Part shown: piece by piece, positions 8,826 through 19,317 of the stretch | How positions within the stretch are numbered: position 1 is the first letter of the stretch | How the letters are laid out: every line of letters begins with the position of its first letter | DNA from: Methylomonas sp. EFPC3 | Lineage (GTDB): Bacteria > Pseudomonadota > Gammaproteobacteria > Methylococcales > Methylomonadaceae | Length of the DNA stretch: 64,000 bases | Direction of reading: 5' to 3' | Assembly: GCF_029643245.1 (NCBI RefSeq) | Contig: NZ_CP116398.1 | Span: 3,224,001 to 3,288,000 of the forward strand | Program-made: the position numbers and the translations under genes | Notes under the pieces: model-generated | What the model was told of the DNA's origin: nothing | Database searches by the model: none | Seen by the model: the letters and a program-made list of their open reading frames with translations, nothing else

Positions 8826-8970
8826 TGTCGGATGCCAAATTAAGTGAAAAGTGGTTCATTGAATTTAAAGCTGTTTTTCATTTTTTGTGTCATAACCTAT
8901 ACGCCCTTTTGACACAAAAAATGAAAAATTCCGGATTTTGTGCCACTAATATTGAAAAATTTCGCACCTG
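8826..8970. repeat. Second Tn7-like left end (L2)
   Basis: Begins TGTCGGATGCCAAATTAAGTG. It contains the same array of binding motifs as L1, with near-identity from about 8913 (TTTTGACACAAA) to 8965. Its terminal TGTCGGATGCC matches the right end better than L1 does. The five bases before it (AATTT) do not match the TGTTT at the right end. Confidence 0.75.
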
Positions 8971-9021
8971 CGGATATACCCTGATTCACCTTTCGCATTG
9001 TCAGGCGATCTTTTTCAGTAA

Positions 9022-12000
9022 TCACGCTCTTTCCAAAGACATGTTTATGATGTCGAAAATCTGTTCCAGATATTTGCCCTCGGCTGGTTCTGTGGCCTTT
9101 CGGATATAAGAAGGGACTGCCTCGAGAAACTCCACCTTGCTAGTCGGTGTATATTCTAACAGCGCTTCAAGCATCGCTGGGCGCAACAGACGTTTATTCT
9201 CAGGAGTTGCGGGACATTCTGTCCGAATCACCTCTTGATCAAACCGAATCAATTTTTCTTTCAAACTCATCGCCTTAAAAGTAATTTGATCAACCTGCGC
9301 TTCTTTGGCATCGACCTCGTCGATAATCTGCGCAATCTCGTCAACCTCAGACTCAAATTCCGAAACACTCAGCAGCACGGGCGATTTCAATTCATGCAGT
9401 TGGCGAATGATAGGTGATAACTCACCGTGCGGATTCTTAAACCAATCAGTTGACCAAATTCTCCGAATTCTCCAACCTAGGCGTTCCAAAATCGTTTGGC
9501 GTAAACGATCTCTGTCACGTGCCGACTTAGCGGAGTGATAAGTGGCGCCATCACACTCAATACCCATCAGGTAACGACCTGGATTTCCTGGATCGATTAC
9601 CGCTACATCAATAAAAAATCCAGCAACTCCTACCTGGGGAACACATTCAAAGCCTTCTTCATTGAGCGCAGCCATCACGGCAATCTCAAAATCGCTGTCG
9701 GGACCTCTTCCTGTATCTCGCTCAGTTTTATGGAGAATGCCAGTTTCGCAGTAGCTTAAGAAGTCACGTAAAGCCTTGACACCACGTTTACTGTTTGCTC
9801 CGGCCACGATATCGTCTGAATCCATCGAACTGAAAATGTGCATCCTTTTTTTCGAGCGAGTAAACAGTACATTCAAGCGTCGCCAACCCACGTCAGAATT
9901 TATTGGACCAAATCGCTGATACACATTGCCGCCCGGTTCCTGTGGACCGTAGGTCATCGAAATGAAGATTACGTCACGTTCATCGCCTTGAACATTTTCT
10001 AAATTCTTAATGAATAGTGATTCTCGCCGGATTGAGTCGGTCTCTAAACATGCAAGGAACCCAGGATCATCTTTCGCCAACGTCTCAATTGCACGCTCGA
10101 TCTGCAGACGCTGTTCGGCGCTCATAGCAACAACGCCCAAGGTTTCTTCTGGACGATGTCTGAAATGCTCTCTTACCGCCTCGGAAATGACCTTTGCTTC
10201 TTCCATGTTTCGCCGATTTACGAAACAACCACGTGGTACCCGGGAATATTGAATTCCGTAGTTTTCAGTCTGCTTATGCGGCGAGGGGAAGAGAATCAGA
10301 TTGCTCTCGTAAAACGAGTGATTAGAAAACGCAATCAAGCTTTCATGCTGGGAGCGATAATGCCAGCGTAATCGACGCGCGGGAAACATCGGCAATGTCG
10401 CATCGAGAATGCTTTCCGACTCTTCAATACCGGTTGGATCATCTTCGTCGTCATCGATAATTCGATCAAAGAAGCTAGTCGGAGGAAGCTGTTTTGGATC
10501 GCCAACCACCACCAGTTGACCACCTCTCGCAACGGCTCCAAGTGCATCCTGCGGCTTAATCTGAGAGGCTTCGTCCATCACCACAAGATCGAAAGCAATT
10601 TTCCCCGGGGCAAGGTATTGAGCAACAGACATCGGCCCCATCATGAAGCATGGCTTTAACGCCACTAGGGCTCCACCCGCCCTATGCAGCAACTGCCTGA
10701 TTGGTAGATGCCTTGTTTGCTTAGAGCACTCATGTTCAAGAAGAACCCTCTCCGTACGTTCGCTGACACGAGCTGCCATATTTCCTGTTGGAATTTGGAT
10801 TTGATCGATTTTCCATGCGATCTGCTCAGCTTGCAGCTGCTTTAGCTTATTGTCGTACTCTCTAAACTTTTCCTGTAAAGCCTCCTGAGAATGCCCGGAG
10901 AATCGTCCTAGATCAGGTTCTTCAAGAAGTATCTCTCGCGCTAACATATCAAATACGCCGGCTTGATAAGCATCTTCAAATTTTTCTATGTCGATTTCGA
11001 AGCTTTCTACTCCAACTACGAGCTTACCGAGCCCCAATTTTTCAAGCTGATCTCGTACCCTGACATAATCAAGCCAATTTTGCAGCATCTCGCCATTATC
11101 TAGTGCCAACTGGTTTCGTTCGACTAAATCATCTAAATGATCACCAGAGTATAAAATCCAATCTTCACGGTCCAGCTGAACCAAACGAGCAAATTCCTGA
11201 AAAGATGTTTGCTCTGAAAGCAGGATGGCACGAAGTTGTTCTGCCTGTGAAACCAAGAACGAGAAAGTCGTGTCAGTTGGGTTACTATAGAGATGGCCAA
11301 TTAGCGCTTGATTTTTCAGTTTTCCATCAATACTTTGCGCGAGTTGGAGTGTATTGCGCAACATCGACACCCCACTGGTGTTGTCAGTACTAAATCCTAC
11401 CTTTAGGCCAAGCCTGCCTTGAAATAGTTTTCCGTCAAAGTCGGCTTTCTGCCACGTTTCAACACGTTTTTTTAACAATCCAATCTGATCGATGAGTTCT
11501 ACTAAACCTGAGATTGTGAGTGAATCGTCACTAGCCAAGGGCCTACAGTCCTGGATGGCTTGATTGGCGGCAACCAATAACCACGAAATCGCACCCTCAT
11601 CGCCGGTTAGCAAGGTTTGCTCGTTCTGAAACATTACGACGGGGGAAAACACCTTTTTCAATCTGTCCAACTCATCGAGCAAATCGTTGAGTTGGGTTTT
11701 GAAGCCGCGCTCAGTTAACGAACGGACCGCTTTAGCAATACTTGGCGATAACTCCAAGATAGCATTACCTAACGACACTTTCTGCCCAAAACCGATACCA
11801 TACTGTTGGCGCACGCGTTTATACCAAGCTCTTAGTTCCTCCAACGCATCAAGGTCTGTATCCAGCCCTTGTAAGTGCTCGCCGAGCACTTCGTTATAGC
11901 GCGTATTGGAATCAAGCTTTCGACGTTTTCCAGCCAAAGCCTCTAAGTCACTAAGTAATGGCACCAAGCGGGTATACTTTACTTGGGCATTTGCCGCATA

Positions 12001-14496
12001 ACTCAGCAACTGTTTCCGTGCAGCACGCCAGTCACTTCTGAACCAACGAAACACTCCACCTGAAGCAAGTACATTCGCTAATCGGCGGATTTCATTTTCG
12101 TCTGGAATCCGTTCCAAATAGAACACACCATGAACAGCGTTATAAATCCCGTGCAACTCTTCAAGTTCGGTCCTTAACTGCGGCAGTAACTCGTCCAGTT
12201 CTTCGTTATCAAAAAGTTCATCACGGAGCTTCCAATATGAGGGATTGAGGCTGACGATCAGCTCAATTACCATTTTGAACTCAATCAAACCGGACTCGCT
12301 GACTGCAAAGTGCCTGGAGCCAGCATTTCCCAAGGCAGATACCACACCTTGAAATGGCTCATCAAGCTGCTCCAACTGATTCTTGATTTCGCTCAAACTT
12401 CTAATCGCCTCAGCCAAACCACCGAGTGTGACATCGTCCTCAACAAGTTTTTTCAACTGCTCTCCACCGGAGCTAAGCTGATCCGCGATTGATAGATCTT
12501 GCAGTATTTCTGGCCCCGCTTTCTTAGCTATTAAAGCGTACTGCTCTTGAATATCCTCAAACAACTTTAGATAGCGTTGCGTCTTCTCCAATACATCGCC
12601 CCGAAGAACAGGAATTGCCTCTAAAATTTCATCACCTTTCAATTTTGGGATACTTTCCAATTCTTCGAGAAAAGTTTGCGCTTCAGTCAGTGTTTCAGCC
12701 ACGATAGATTTATCGCAACCCAGGGTATCGGCGACAGCTTCTCGTTGCGAAAGCAGTTGATGCAGCGACTCCTGCCATGCCCCTAGGGATTTCTTCACCC
12801 TATCCAGATCGAATATTTGTAAGTCGCCATTACGCACTCCATACCATGAGTGATCCTGGAGCGCCGCGTCACCATCCAACTGACTTGCTACCGCTTGGTA
12901 GACTTTGCGATAGAACTCAACCTGATCCTCATTACGGCGTTGCGCAGCTGCATCATAGTTATTGCCGTCATAACCATCGGGATGAAGCGGTTCGGGGTTG
13001 ATTCCAATCAAATTGCGATATCGCGTTGCCGCCATAAAAATTTCATGCAGCGTTTTACCGGTGCGCTTCCATGGCTGGTTGATTTTTTGAGCATGGTTTT
13101 TAAGTGCGGTCTTGATTTCTTCGTAGCGCGCTATATCAACCTCGATGTCCTTAGGCTTTCGATAGCATCCATGCTTTTTTAAGCGCACACTGACTTCATC
13201 GAGCACTTTGACTTTCTGCGACTTATGGCTGTGAAGTTCTAGGCAGAACTCACCTAACCCAGCCTTATCCAGCCGACTACGCACCACTTCAAGCGCAGCA
13301 AGTTTTTCCGCAACGAACAGTACCTTTTTTCCTTGCGCCATGGCAGCGGCAATCAGGTTGGTAATGGTCTGCGATTTACCCGTTCCAGGTGGTCCCTCAA
13401 TGACCAAGTTCTTACCATCGACAGCATCAATAAGAGCACTATGCTGGGAACTGTCAGCATCATCGATCAGAGGATAGTTAGTGTGTACCTTATCCATATC
13501 ATCAATGATGTATTCTTCACCGAAGCCAAGATCAACTGCAGACTGGTCTGGTACATTCGTATCCTCTCCAAAACCTGACAGAAAACTTGAAACCACTGGG
13601 TGATCGACAATATTAGCGTCTTGGGGCCAGCGCGCTGGATCTAGATCGAGATACATCAGCAACTTGCTGAAATTGAGCAACGCCAAAGTGATTTGGCGAC
13701 GTACCTGCCAGCGCGGTTGTTTATCCTTTATAGCCGCACGAACCTCGCTGAAGTAATCCTCCGGTACCGTATTTTCATCCAATTCCGGGAGAGCCATGGC
13801 GAAATCGGCTCGTAGTTTTTCACGTAGAGAAAGATTGGGAATTATGTCTTCACCGGAATAACTTAGCGTGTACTCGTAAGCACGAGTAACGGGATTCAAT
13901 CGACCTTTATGGAGCCGCACAGGAACCAAAAACAGCGGAGCAACACGCACACTTTCCGAATTATTAGCTTCGTACCACTCCAAAAAGCCGAAGGCCAGAT
14001 AGAGGATATTCGCCCCCATTTCTTGAATCGCAGACTCCGCCGCTTGTAAAAGATTTTTTAATGTCGCCTCCATCTCGAAGGGGTACAACAATGTCTGAAT
14101 TCCAGTATCCGAATGTTTGCTAGAGTCATCATCTGCAGAAACCTCTGGCACCTCGAAGCTCGTTGCAAAACCCAAATGTTTAGCCCATTCCTCTGCGGCA
14201 GGGTCGTTTCGCAACTTCACCAACTGTTGTGTTTCTTCATCGAACTTTAGATACCCTGATCTAATGAGCTCTTCTTCAGTAGGTTCGGGAATTGCCTCGA
14301 AGCGCATTTCCGTTTCAGCCAGCAGCGTTTCTACCAGCTGATTTGGCAATTCATCAATGATACGCAAGCTAGCGCTTTTAGTATGGCGAAAGTTAATCAG
14401 TCGATTACGCGCGGTTAAATCCAGCAATCGCATGCGGAGATTTTCTAAAGCCTTTTGAGCTAGTAATTGCTTTGAATTATTTCCCTGTTTCATCAC
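9022..14496 (-). CDS. DUF4011-helicase-Vsr-DUF3320 defence protein (Hhe-like)
   Basis: 1824 residues. Order of parts: an N-terminal DUF4011-type region (KALENLRMRLLDLTARNRLINF); SF1 helicase Walker A at about 368 (EGPPGTGKSQT); a long coiled insert; Walker B MDEASQI near 1308 with the second helicase half; a Vsr-like endonuclease domain at about 1590-1690 (MGIECDGATYHSAKSARDRD, RLGWRIRRIWSTDWF); and a C-terminal DUF3320 region. This architecture is known as a single-gene antiphage protein; the name Hhe is from memory. It probably unwinds and nicks invading DNA. It lies 14 bp downstream of the WYL regulator in the same direction, so the two are likely one operon. Confidence 0.85.
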   Translation of the reverse strand: MMKQGNNSKQLLAQKALENLRMRLLDLTARNRLINFRHTKSASLRIIDELPNQLVETLLAETEMRFEAIPEPTEEELIRSGYLKFDEETQQLVKLRNDPAAEEWAKHLGFATSFEVPEVSADDDSSKHSDTGIQTLLYPFEMEATLKNLLQAAESAIQEMGANILYLAFGFLEWYEANNSESVRVAPLFLVPVRLHKGRLNPVTRAYEYTLSYSGEDIIPNLSLREKLRADFAMALPELDENTVPEDYFSEVRAAIKDKQPRWQVRRQITLALLNFSKLLMYLDLDPARWPQDANIVDHPVVSSFLSGFGEDTNVPDQSAVDLGFGEEYIIDDMDKVHTNYPLIDDADSSQHSALIDAVDGKNLVIEGPPGTGKSQTITNLIAAAMAQGKKVLFVAEKLAALEVVRSRLDKAGLGEFCLELHSHKSQKVKVLDEVSVRLKKHGCYRKPKDIEVDIARYEEIKTALKNHAQKINQPWKRTGKTLHEIFMAATRYRNLIGINPEPLHPDGYDGNNYDAAAQRRNEDQVEFYRKVYQAVASQLDGDAALQDHSWYGVRNGDLQIFDLDRVKKSLGAWQESLHQLLSQREAVADTLGCDKSIVAETLTEAQTFLEELESIPKLKGDEILEAIPVLRGDVLEKTQRYLKLFEDIQEQYALIAKKAGPEILQDLSIADQLSSGGEQLKKLVEDDVTLGGLAEAIRSLSEIKNQLEQLDEPFQGVVSALGNAGSRHFAVSESGLIEFKMVIELIVSLNPSYWKLRDELFDNEELDELLPQLRTELEELHGIYNAVHGVFYLERIPDENEIRRLANVLASGGVFRWFRSDWRAARKQLLSYAANAQVKYTRLVPLLSDLEALAGKRRKLDSNTRYNEVLGEHLQGLDTDLDALEELRAWYKRVRQQYGIGFGQKVSLGNAILELSPSIAKAVRSLTERGFKTQLNDLLDELDRLKKVFSPVVMFQNEQTLLTGDEGAISWLLVAANQAIQDCRPLASDDSLTISGLVELIDQIGLLKKRVETWQKADFDGKLFQGRLGLKVGFSTDNTSGVSMLRNTLQLAQSIDGKLKNQALIGHLYSNPTDTTFSFLVSQAEQLRAILLSEQTSFQEFARLVQLDREDWILYSGDHLDDLVERNQLALDNGEMLQNWLDYVRVRDQLEKLGLGKLVVGVESFEIDIEKFEDAYQAGVFDMLAREILLEEPDLGRFSGHSQEALQEKFREYDNKLKQLQAEQIAWKIDQIQIPTGNMAARVSERTERVLLEHECSKQTRHLPIRQLLHRAGGALVALKPCFMMGPMSVAQYLAPGKIAFDLVVMDEASQIKPQDALGAVARGGQLVVVGDPKQLPPTSFFDRIIDDDEDDPTGIEESESILDATLPMFPARRLRWHYRSQHESLIAFSNHSFYESNLILFPSPHKQTENYGIQYSRVPRGCFVNRRNMEEAKVISEAVREHFRHRPEETLGVVAMSAEQRLQIERAIETLAKDDPGFLACLETDSIRRESLFIKNLENVQGDERDVIFISMTYGPQEPGGNVYQRFGPINSDVGWRRLNVLFTRSKKRMHIFSSMDSDDIVAGANSKRGVKALRDFLSYCETGILHKTERDTGRGPDSDFEIAVMAALNEEGFECVPQVGVAGFFIDVAVIDPGNPGRYLMGIECDGATYHSAKSARDRDRLRQTILERLGWRIRRIWSTDWFKNPHGELSPIIRQLHELKSPVLLSVSEFESEVDEIAQIIDEVDAKEAQVDQITFKAMSLKEKLIRFDQEVIRTECPATPENKRLLRPAMLEALLEYTPTSKVEFLEAVPSYIRKATEPAEGKYLEQIFDIINMSLERA

Positions 14497-14510
14497 TAAC
14501 CCTTAAATAT

Positions 14511-15425
14511 CTACAAATTGGTTACTTCATATCCAGGAGCAAGAATTGCGCTGGAAACGCCATACAGCGCCAGATGGTTTCTCAACCAAAGCCTATATTC
14601 TTTCCCTTCCAAGTTATGCGTAGGTGAACAATCGACTATTAGCTGGCGTAAGACGTAACCCGCTATAGCTGCTCTTAACTTAATGTGTAAAACGCCTGCG
14701 GTCATCCCATAATCCCCTTCAATAATTTCAGGGTGATGTTGATTTGGATGAGGTATACAATCCAGCTCAACAATTCGATTCCATTGAATATCAGCTTCCG
14801 GTAATTCATGTTTCAACAACACACTCCCCGGCAGTACAGACACATCTTCCATTCGAGTGAAAACAAAATCACGAAACTCCTTCGTTTTCCGGTCATAGGC
14901 TCGAACATGCCAACGAAAACCGTCATTCACTAAAGCAAAGGGTGCTATTTCACGTTGCGTTAATCCACTAGTATGAGATTGGTAGTTTAGGCTAACAATT
15001 TTTTGTTGATGGATAGCACGACTGATCGGGGCAAGAACATCTATTGTCGGCCGACTAAGAATAACCGGAAGTTCGCAAGGCACAAGGCAATCAGATGTGT
15101 AAACGCCTCCGTAGCCATACCCATGTGCTAAGACAGCGAGCACCTGATCTGGAAAATGTTTGAATGCAGGGGAGAAGGCGTGCCCTAATTCATATGACTT
15201 TGTCTTACCGTTAAAACTAATGTTGTTTGGAAATGCCTCCCGATACTGAGCAAAATCCCTGGTTGCGACTGCCGGGGCAACGCCAAATCTTTGTATTAGT
15301 TCCTGTCTCCCTAGTCCGCCAAGAAAAAATAGCCTAAATTCAATAAAGGCTAGGCGTTCCCGCTGCGCCTGGCTCAATTTCTGGATTGCTTCCGAAGAAG
15401 AGTTAGATAAAAGTTCGATACTCAT
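14511..15425 (-). CDS. WYL-domain transcriptional regulator (BrxR/CapW type)
   Basis: 304 residues. The N-terminal winged helix (AFIEFRLFFLGGLGRQELIQ, then FGVAPAVATRDFAQYRE) is the signature of BrxR/CapW. A WYL domain (about residues 125-205: SLNYQSHTSGLTQREIAPFALVNDG with HVRAYD) and a C-terminal WCX-like part follow. Such dimers repress defence operons until infection. It is first in a minus-strand pair with the helicase-Vsr gene and diverges from the Wadjet-like operon. The shared 217-bp region holds two copies of AATNAATTTGAT, so it may repress both sides. Confidence 0.88.
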   Translation of the reverse strand: MSIELLSNSSSEAIQKLSQAQRERLAFIEFRLFFLGGLGRQELIQRFGVAPAVATRDFAQYREAFPNNISFNGKTKSYELGHAFSPAFKHFPDQVLAVLAHGYGYGGVYTSDCLVPCELPVILSRPTIDVLAPISRAIHQQKIVSLNYQSHTSGLTQREIAPFALVNDGFRWHVRAYDRKTKEFRDFVFTRMEDVSVLPGSVLLKHELPEADIQWNRIVELDCIPHPNQHHPEIIEGDYGMTAGVLHIKLRAAIAGYVLRQLIVDCSPTHNLEGKEYRLWLRNHLALYGVSSAILAPGYEVTNL

Positions 15426-15457
15426 CGGAGTATTTTAAGACAGAAGCACAGAAAAGC

Positions 15458-15499
15458 AATTAATTTGATCTGTTGACATAATCAATTTGATTATATATT
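15458..15499. promoter_or_regulatory. Divergent promoter with repeated operator, probably for the WYL regulator
   Basis: AATTAATTTGAT (15458-15469) and AATCAATTTGAT (15480-15491) are direct copies 22 bp apart, about two helical turns. The second is part of the 13-bp palindrome AATCAATTTGATT. On the plus strand, TTGACA at 15473 and TATATT at 15494 (15-bp spacing) make a candidate promoter for the SMC operon that the palindrome would block. Confidence 0.6.
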
Positions 15500-15642
15500 G
15501 TGCGGTCTTTGATTTTTTTAGTGGCTTGGATAGGCCAAAGCAAAGTCGACAGACCTCCGTCACTTTATTCCTGCCGAATGGCACGGGTCTACAATCCAAG
15601 ACACGATCACAAGAATGTGATTTGCATATCTACAGGCAATCA

Positions 15643-18600
15643 ATGACAAATTGTTACGAACTGAAAGAAATTATTCTTATAGATAGCTTTTGGCCAGGCA
15701 AAACCGTTTTACTCAAACTGGATGGCCATACCAACCTAAGCGGTACAAACGGCGCCGGCAAAACTACCTTTTTACGCTTGATGCAATTGTTCTGGGGCGA
15801 GCGACCCAGCAATATCGTCGGCGGCAGCGGCAGTAAAAAAGGCTTTCTGGATTATTACCTGCCGCGCGCCAGCAGTTATCTGGTTTACGAATACCAACGC
15901 CTTCATGGACAGATTTGCCACGTGATGGTGCAAAGCGACGGCCGAGGCGCCAAATACAAATTCATCGACGCAGCTTATAGGCAAGACTATTACATTGCCG
16001 AAAGCGGCTTTCCGCGCGACGCGCTCGGCATCGAGCGCCTGTACCGGCCGACGGCGGAAGTCTCCCGTTTCCTGGCGGTGGACGACTATTGCAGCGTGAT
16101 ACAGTGCCATCAGCTATCGAGCGGCAAGAAAGACCTGCGTACCATGCAAGCCCGCTTTGCGATGGCCGCAACGCCGATCAACCACATAGAAAAAGTCATA
16201 GGCTCGGTCATCGAGAAAATCGGCGATTTCGATGTCATCAAGCAAATGCTGATCGACATCTCGAGGGGCAAACTCAGCCAGAGCTTTTTGCAAAACGAAG
16301 ACGAACAACTGCCCTTTCAGCTGAACAAGCAGCACATAGCCGCCTGGCTGGCCGATTTGAACGCGGCTAAGGAAATCGAAGCCAAACGCGCCGACTTCGA
16401 CCGGCTGTTGCAAACCATAGCCGAGTTGAAGCAAACCCTGAAATTCTTATCCCATTTGCACTTTTATGCCAGGGACAAACACAAAGCCGCTGAGCACGAA
16501 AGCGAAATTCTGGCAAGCAAATTGAAGCAGCTAAGCGAGCAGCGCGATGCATTGCAACAAAACCATAAACTACAGCTGGAGCCCAAGGAAGACGCCTTAA
16601 TCGAAGCCGGCGCCCGATTAAAAGAATTGAGCTACCAAATCGAACAGCTGGAAGCGCAAAAATTGGCCTACGAAGAACAAGGCGCCGAAAGCTTTGCAGT
16701 CAAGGCGGCCAAGGCGGAACAATACGCCAAAAGGCAGCACGACATTCAGGCCGAACTGGATGCGCTGGAACACAAGACCCAGGAAATCCATCGCTTCTAC
16801 GAAAAACAATTAACCGAACTACAGCACAGGCACGAAACCCAAACCCAGCTCTATCAACAAAAAGCTTCAGACGCTAAGCTGCAGCAAAGCAAAAACCTTA
16901 TAGAAGCGGAAGCCGAATTCCAGCAACGCAAGGAACTCTTGCAGCAAACGAAAGAACAGCGTTTGCAACCCGTTAACGAGCGGCGTTCGCAATTTAAAAC
17001 GGACTTTCAAATCAAGCAGAACGAGCTGAAAAATCCGCCTATCCCCGCCGCGTTGGCTGAGCAGCGGCAAACCAACCGGGAGGCTTTGGAAACGGCGAGT
17101 AAAGCGTCCAAACAGGCTTATCAAGCCCAATCCGAAGCGCAAAGCGACTACCAAGGCCGGCTGAACCATTACCAAGAAATAGAACAGGCGCTCAAAAACA
17201 AGAAAGCCGACACCAAGCGGGCTAAGGAACGCCATGCTGATTGCCAAAGACGCCTGCGGCCGGAGCCGGCTTCGCTGCAATATTTTCTGGAACAGGAAGC
17301 CGACGGCTGGCAGCAAACGATAGGCCGGGTCATCGCCCCGGATTTATTGGATCGTAGCGACCTGGCGCCACAATGGACTGGGCAAGGTGGAGACTTTTAC
17401 GGCCTCAGCATCAACTTGGAGGCGTTGGCCGACCGCAGTTACTTGACTGCCGACAAAGCCAAACTGGAACAGGAAGAAGCCAAACTGTTCGGAGAGGTCG
17501 GCAAACACGGCAAAGAATGCGAAGAACTGGAAGCGGCCTTGCAAGCCGCCAACAAACTGCGCGAACAGGCCAAGTCGGCATACGACCAAGCCCGGCAAGG
17601 TGTACAAATGGCCGAAAAATTGGAGGAGAATCTGAGCAAGGAAGCCGAAGCGCTAACCGACAGGATAGCAGCCGAAACCGCCAAAGCCAAACACCAGTTG
17701 GAACAGGAAATCGATCGCTTATCCAACGACATCAAAAACTGCGACCAAAGTCTGGCCGACATCGAAATCCAACATCGACAGGCCTTAAAAACCTTACAAG
17801 ACGAACATCTGGAACGAAAAGGCATCCTGGAATCGGACTTGGAGAACCTGTTGGAAACGGTAAATAGCCAAATCCAAGCCGATGACCAGCAGTTCGAGCA
17901 GGAACAAAGCCGCATCAAGCAGCAATTGAAGAGCCGCTTAAAAAACAGCGGCGCCGACGAAGAGACTATTCTGACGCTGGCGGCAAAACTCAAGGAAGCC
18001 GAGGGCTTGGAAAAGGACGCACGCAGCTTCCAGCGCAAGGCCGAAGAATACGCCGGCTGGCTGCGAGAACGCTGGCAACAGCATCCTGAGCTTTGCCGGC
18101 AACGCGGCGACTGTCAGAGCCTGCGCCGACAATTAGAAGATGACATCGATATTCTAAAAAAGGATTACCAACGGCAAAGGGCCGAGCTGAATCAACAAAT
18201 CTCCGCGCAGGAAGAGGAGCAGAAGAAAAACAGCAGCCTGTCGGCACAACTGGAGCAGTGCATGGAGCAGTTACGCCAGTCCCCGCCTGTTCGCGCCGAA
18301 GACTTACCGGAATATGCGGCCGGCACACTGCCGCATCTGACCCAAGATAGCCTGAAAGAGCGCAAACACAAGGAACGCGATATTCAAGGCGGCAAGCAAA
18401 CCTTGGTGCAGCTGTTCAACCGACATCTGCACAGCCAATTAGCCGAAGCTTGGTCGCAAACGCTCAACGCGGCTGCAGCCCGTAGCGAGTTCTTTCTGGC
18501 CGAAGTACTGGAAATCGAACAGCCTTTGATCCATGTGCTACAGATGGTAAATCAGGTCAAACACAACACCGCCCTGCAGATCGACACTCATGCTAACGAC

Positions 18601-19317
18601 GTCAACAATTTTTATCTGCACCTGAATAACTTCGAGCGCGCGATCAAACACACCGGTAGCGAGCTGTCCAAATACGTCAGCGAAGAACGCTATTTCGCCG
18701 CATTGGGCGAAATCACCGTCAACGTGCGCTCGAAGATGAGCGATTTGGAATATTGGCAGCCCTTGAAAAAATTCGGCGATCATTACTGCCAGTACCGCGA
18801 CATCGCCGAATTGAGCGGTACTCACGAGATTCCGGAAGACTTGGTGCAAGCCATGGGCGAATTGACCGCACTGCTGCCGGCCAAAGGATTCGAAATCAAT
18901 CATATTTCGTTATTCGACATCGAATTCAGCATCTTCGAAAACGGCCAGCTCAAACACGCCCGCAATTCGCGGGAATTGAAGGACGTCAGCTCTACCGGCC
19001 TATCCTATCTGGCCTTGATCACCTTCTTCACCGGCGTCACAGCCATGCTGCGCAAGCAAAATCGGACCGTCGTCTGCTGGCCGATCGACGAACTGGGCGA
19101 TCTGGCCCCGGAGAACATCGAAGCCATGATGAATCTATTGGCCAAACAAAACATCCAAATCCTGTCGGCCACGCCGACCGCCGACCGCCACGTGCTGGGC
19201 TTATTCGAGCGCCGCTATTTGATCGACCGACAAAGGCTTCACGAAGTGGAACTGCCGGAAAGCAAGCTCGAACAGTTGTTGATCGCTCAGACAAAACAGG
19301 AGGACGCCCGTGTTTAA
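15643..19317 (+). CDS. jetC: Wadjet-like SMC ATPase JetC
   Basis: 1224 residues from the ATG at 15643; the frame is open further upstream but without a fitting start. Walker A GTNGAGKTT begins at residue 34. Two long coiled-coil arms (about 270-560 and 650-900) flank a hinge-like centre. The C-terminal head carries a signature region around STGLSYLAL and Walker B WPIDELG (D1149, E1150). This is the MukB/SbcC-like motor of the Wadjet complex, which extrudes and cleaves small circular DNA. The stop overlaps the jetB start by 8 bp, and the order C-B-A-D follows. Confidence 0.87.
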   Translation: MTNCYELKEIILIDSFWPGKTVLLKLDGHTNLSGTNGAGKTTFLRLMQLFWGERPSNIVGGSGSKKGFLDYYLPRASSYLVYEYQRLHGQICHVMVQSDGRGAKYKFIDAAYRQDYYIAESGFPRDALGIERLYRPTAEVSRFLAVDDYCSVIQCHQLSSGKKDLRTMQARFAMAATPINHIEKVIGSVIEKIGDFDVIKQMLIDISRGKLSQSFLQNEDEQLPFQLNKQHIAAWLADLNAAKEIEAKRADFDRLLQTIAELKQTLKFLSHLHFYARDKHKAAEHESEILASKLKQLSEQRDALQQNHKLQLEPKEDALIEAGARLKELSYQIEQLEAQKLAYEEQGAESFAVKAAKAEQYAKRQHDIQAELDALEHKTQEIHRFYEKQLTELQHRHETQTQLYQQKASDAKLQQSKNLIEAEAEFQQRKELLQQTKEQRLQPVNERRSQFKTDFQIKQNELKNPPIPAALAEQRQTNREALETASKASKQAYQAQSEAQSDYQGRLNHYQEIEQALKNKKADTKRAKERHADCQRRLRPEPASLQYFLEQEADGWQQTIGRVIAPDLLDRSDLAPQWTGQGGDFYGLSINLEALADRSYLTADKAKLEQEEAKLFGEVGKHGKECEELEAALQAANKLREQAKSAYDQARQGVQMAEKLEENLSKEAEALTDRIAAETAKAKHQLEQEIDRLSNDIKNCDQSLADIEIQHRQALKTLQDEHLERKGILESDLENLLETVNSQIQADDQQFEQEQSRIKQQLKSRLKNSGADEETILTLAAKLKEAEGLEKDARSFQRKAEEYAGWLRERWQQHPELCRQRGDCQSLRRQLEDDIDILKKDYQRQRAELNQQISAQEEEQKKNSSLSAQLEQCMEQLRQSPPVRAEDLPEYAAGTLPHLTQDSLKERKHKERDIQGGKQTLVQLFNRHLHSQLAEAWSQTLNAAAARSEFFLAEVLEIEQPLIHVLQMVNQVKHNTALQIDTHANDVNNFYLHLNNFERAIKHTGSELSKYVSEERYFAALGEITVNVRSKMSDLEYWQPLKKFGDHYCQYRDIAELSGTHEIPEDLVQAMGELTALLPAKGFEINHISLFDIEFSIFENGQLKHARNSRELKDVSSTGLSYLALITFFTGVTAMLRKQNRTVVCWPIDELGDLAPENIEAMMNLLAKQNIQILSATPTADRHVLGLFERRYLIDRQRLHEVELPESKLEQLLIAQTKQEDARV

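Noticed and set aside
15487..15642. Longer N-terminus for JetC
   Set aside because: The extension covers the divergent promoter and operator and is not SMC-like; the ATG at 15643 begins the conserved head.
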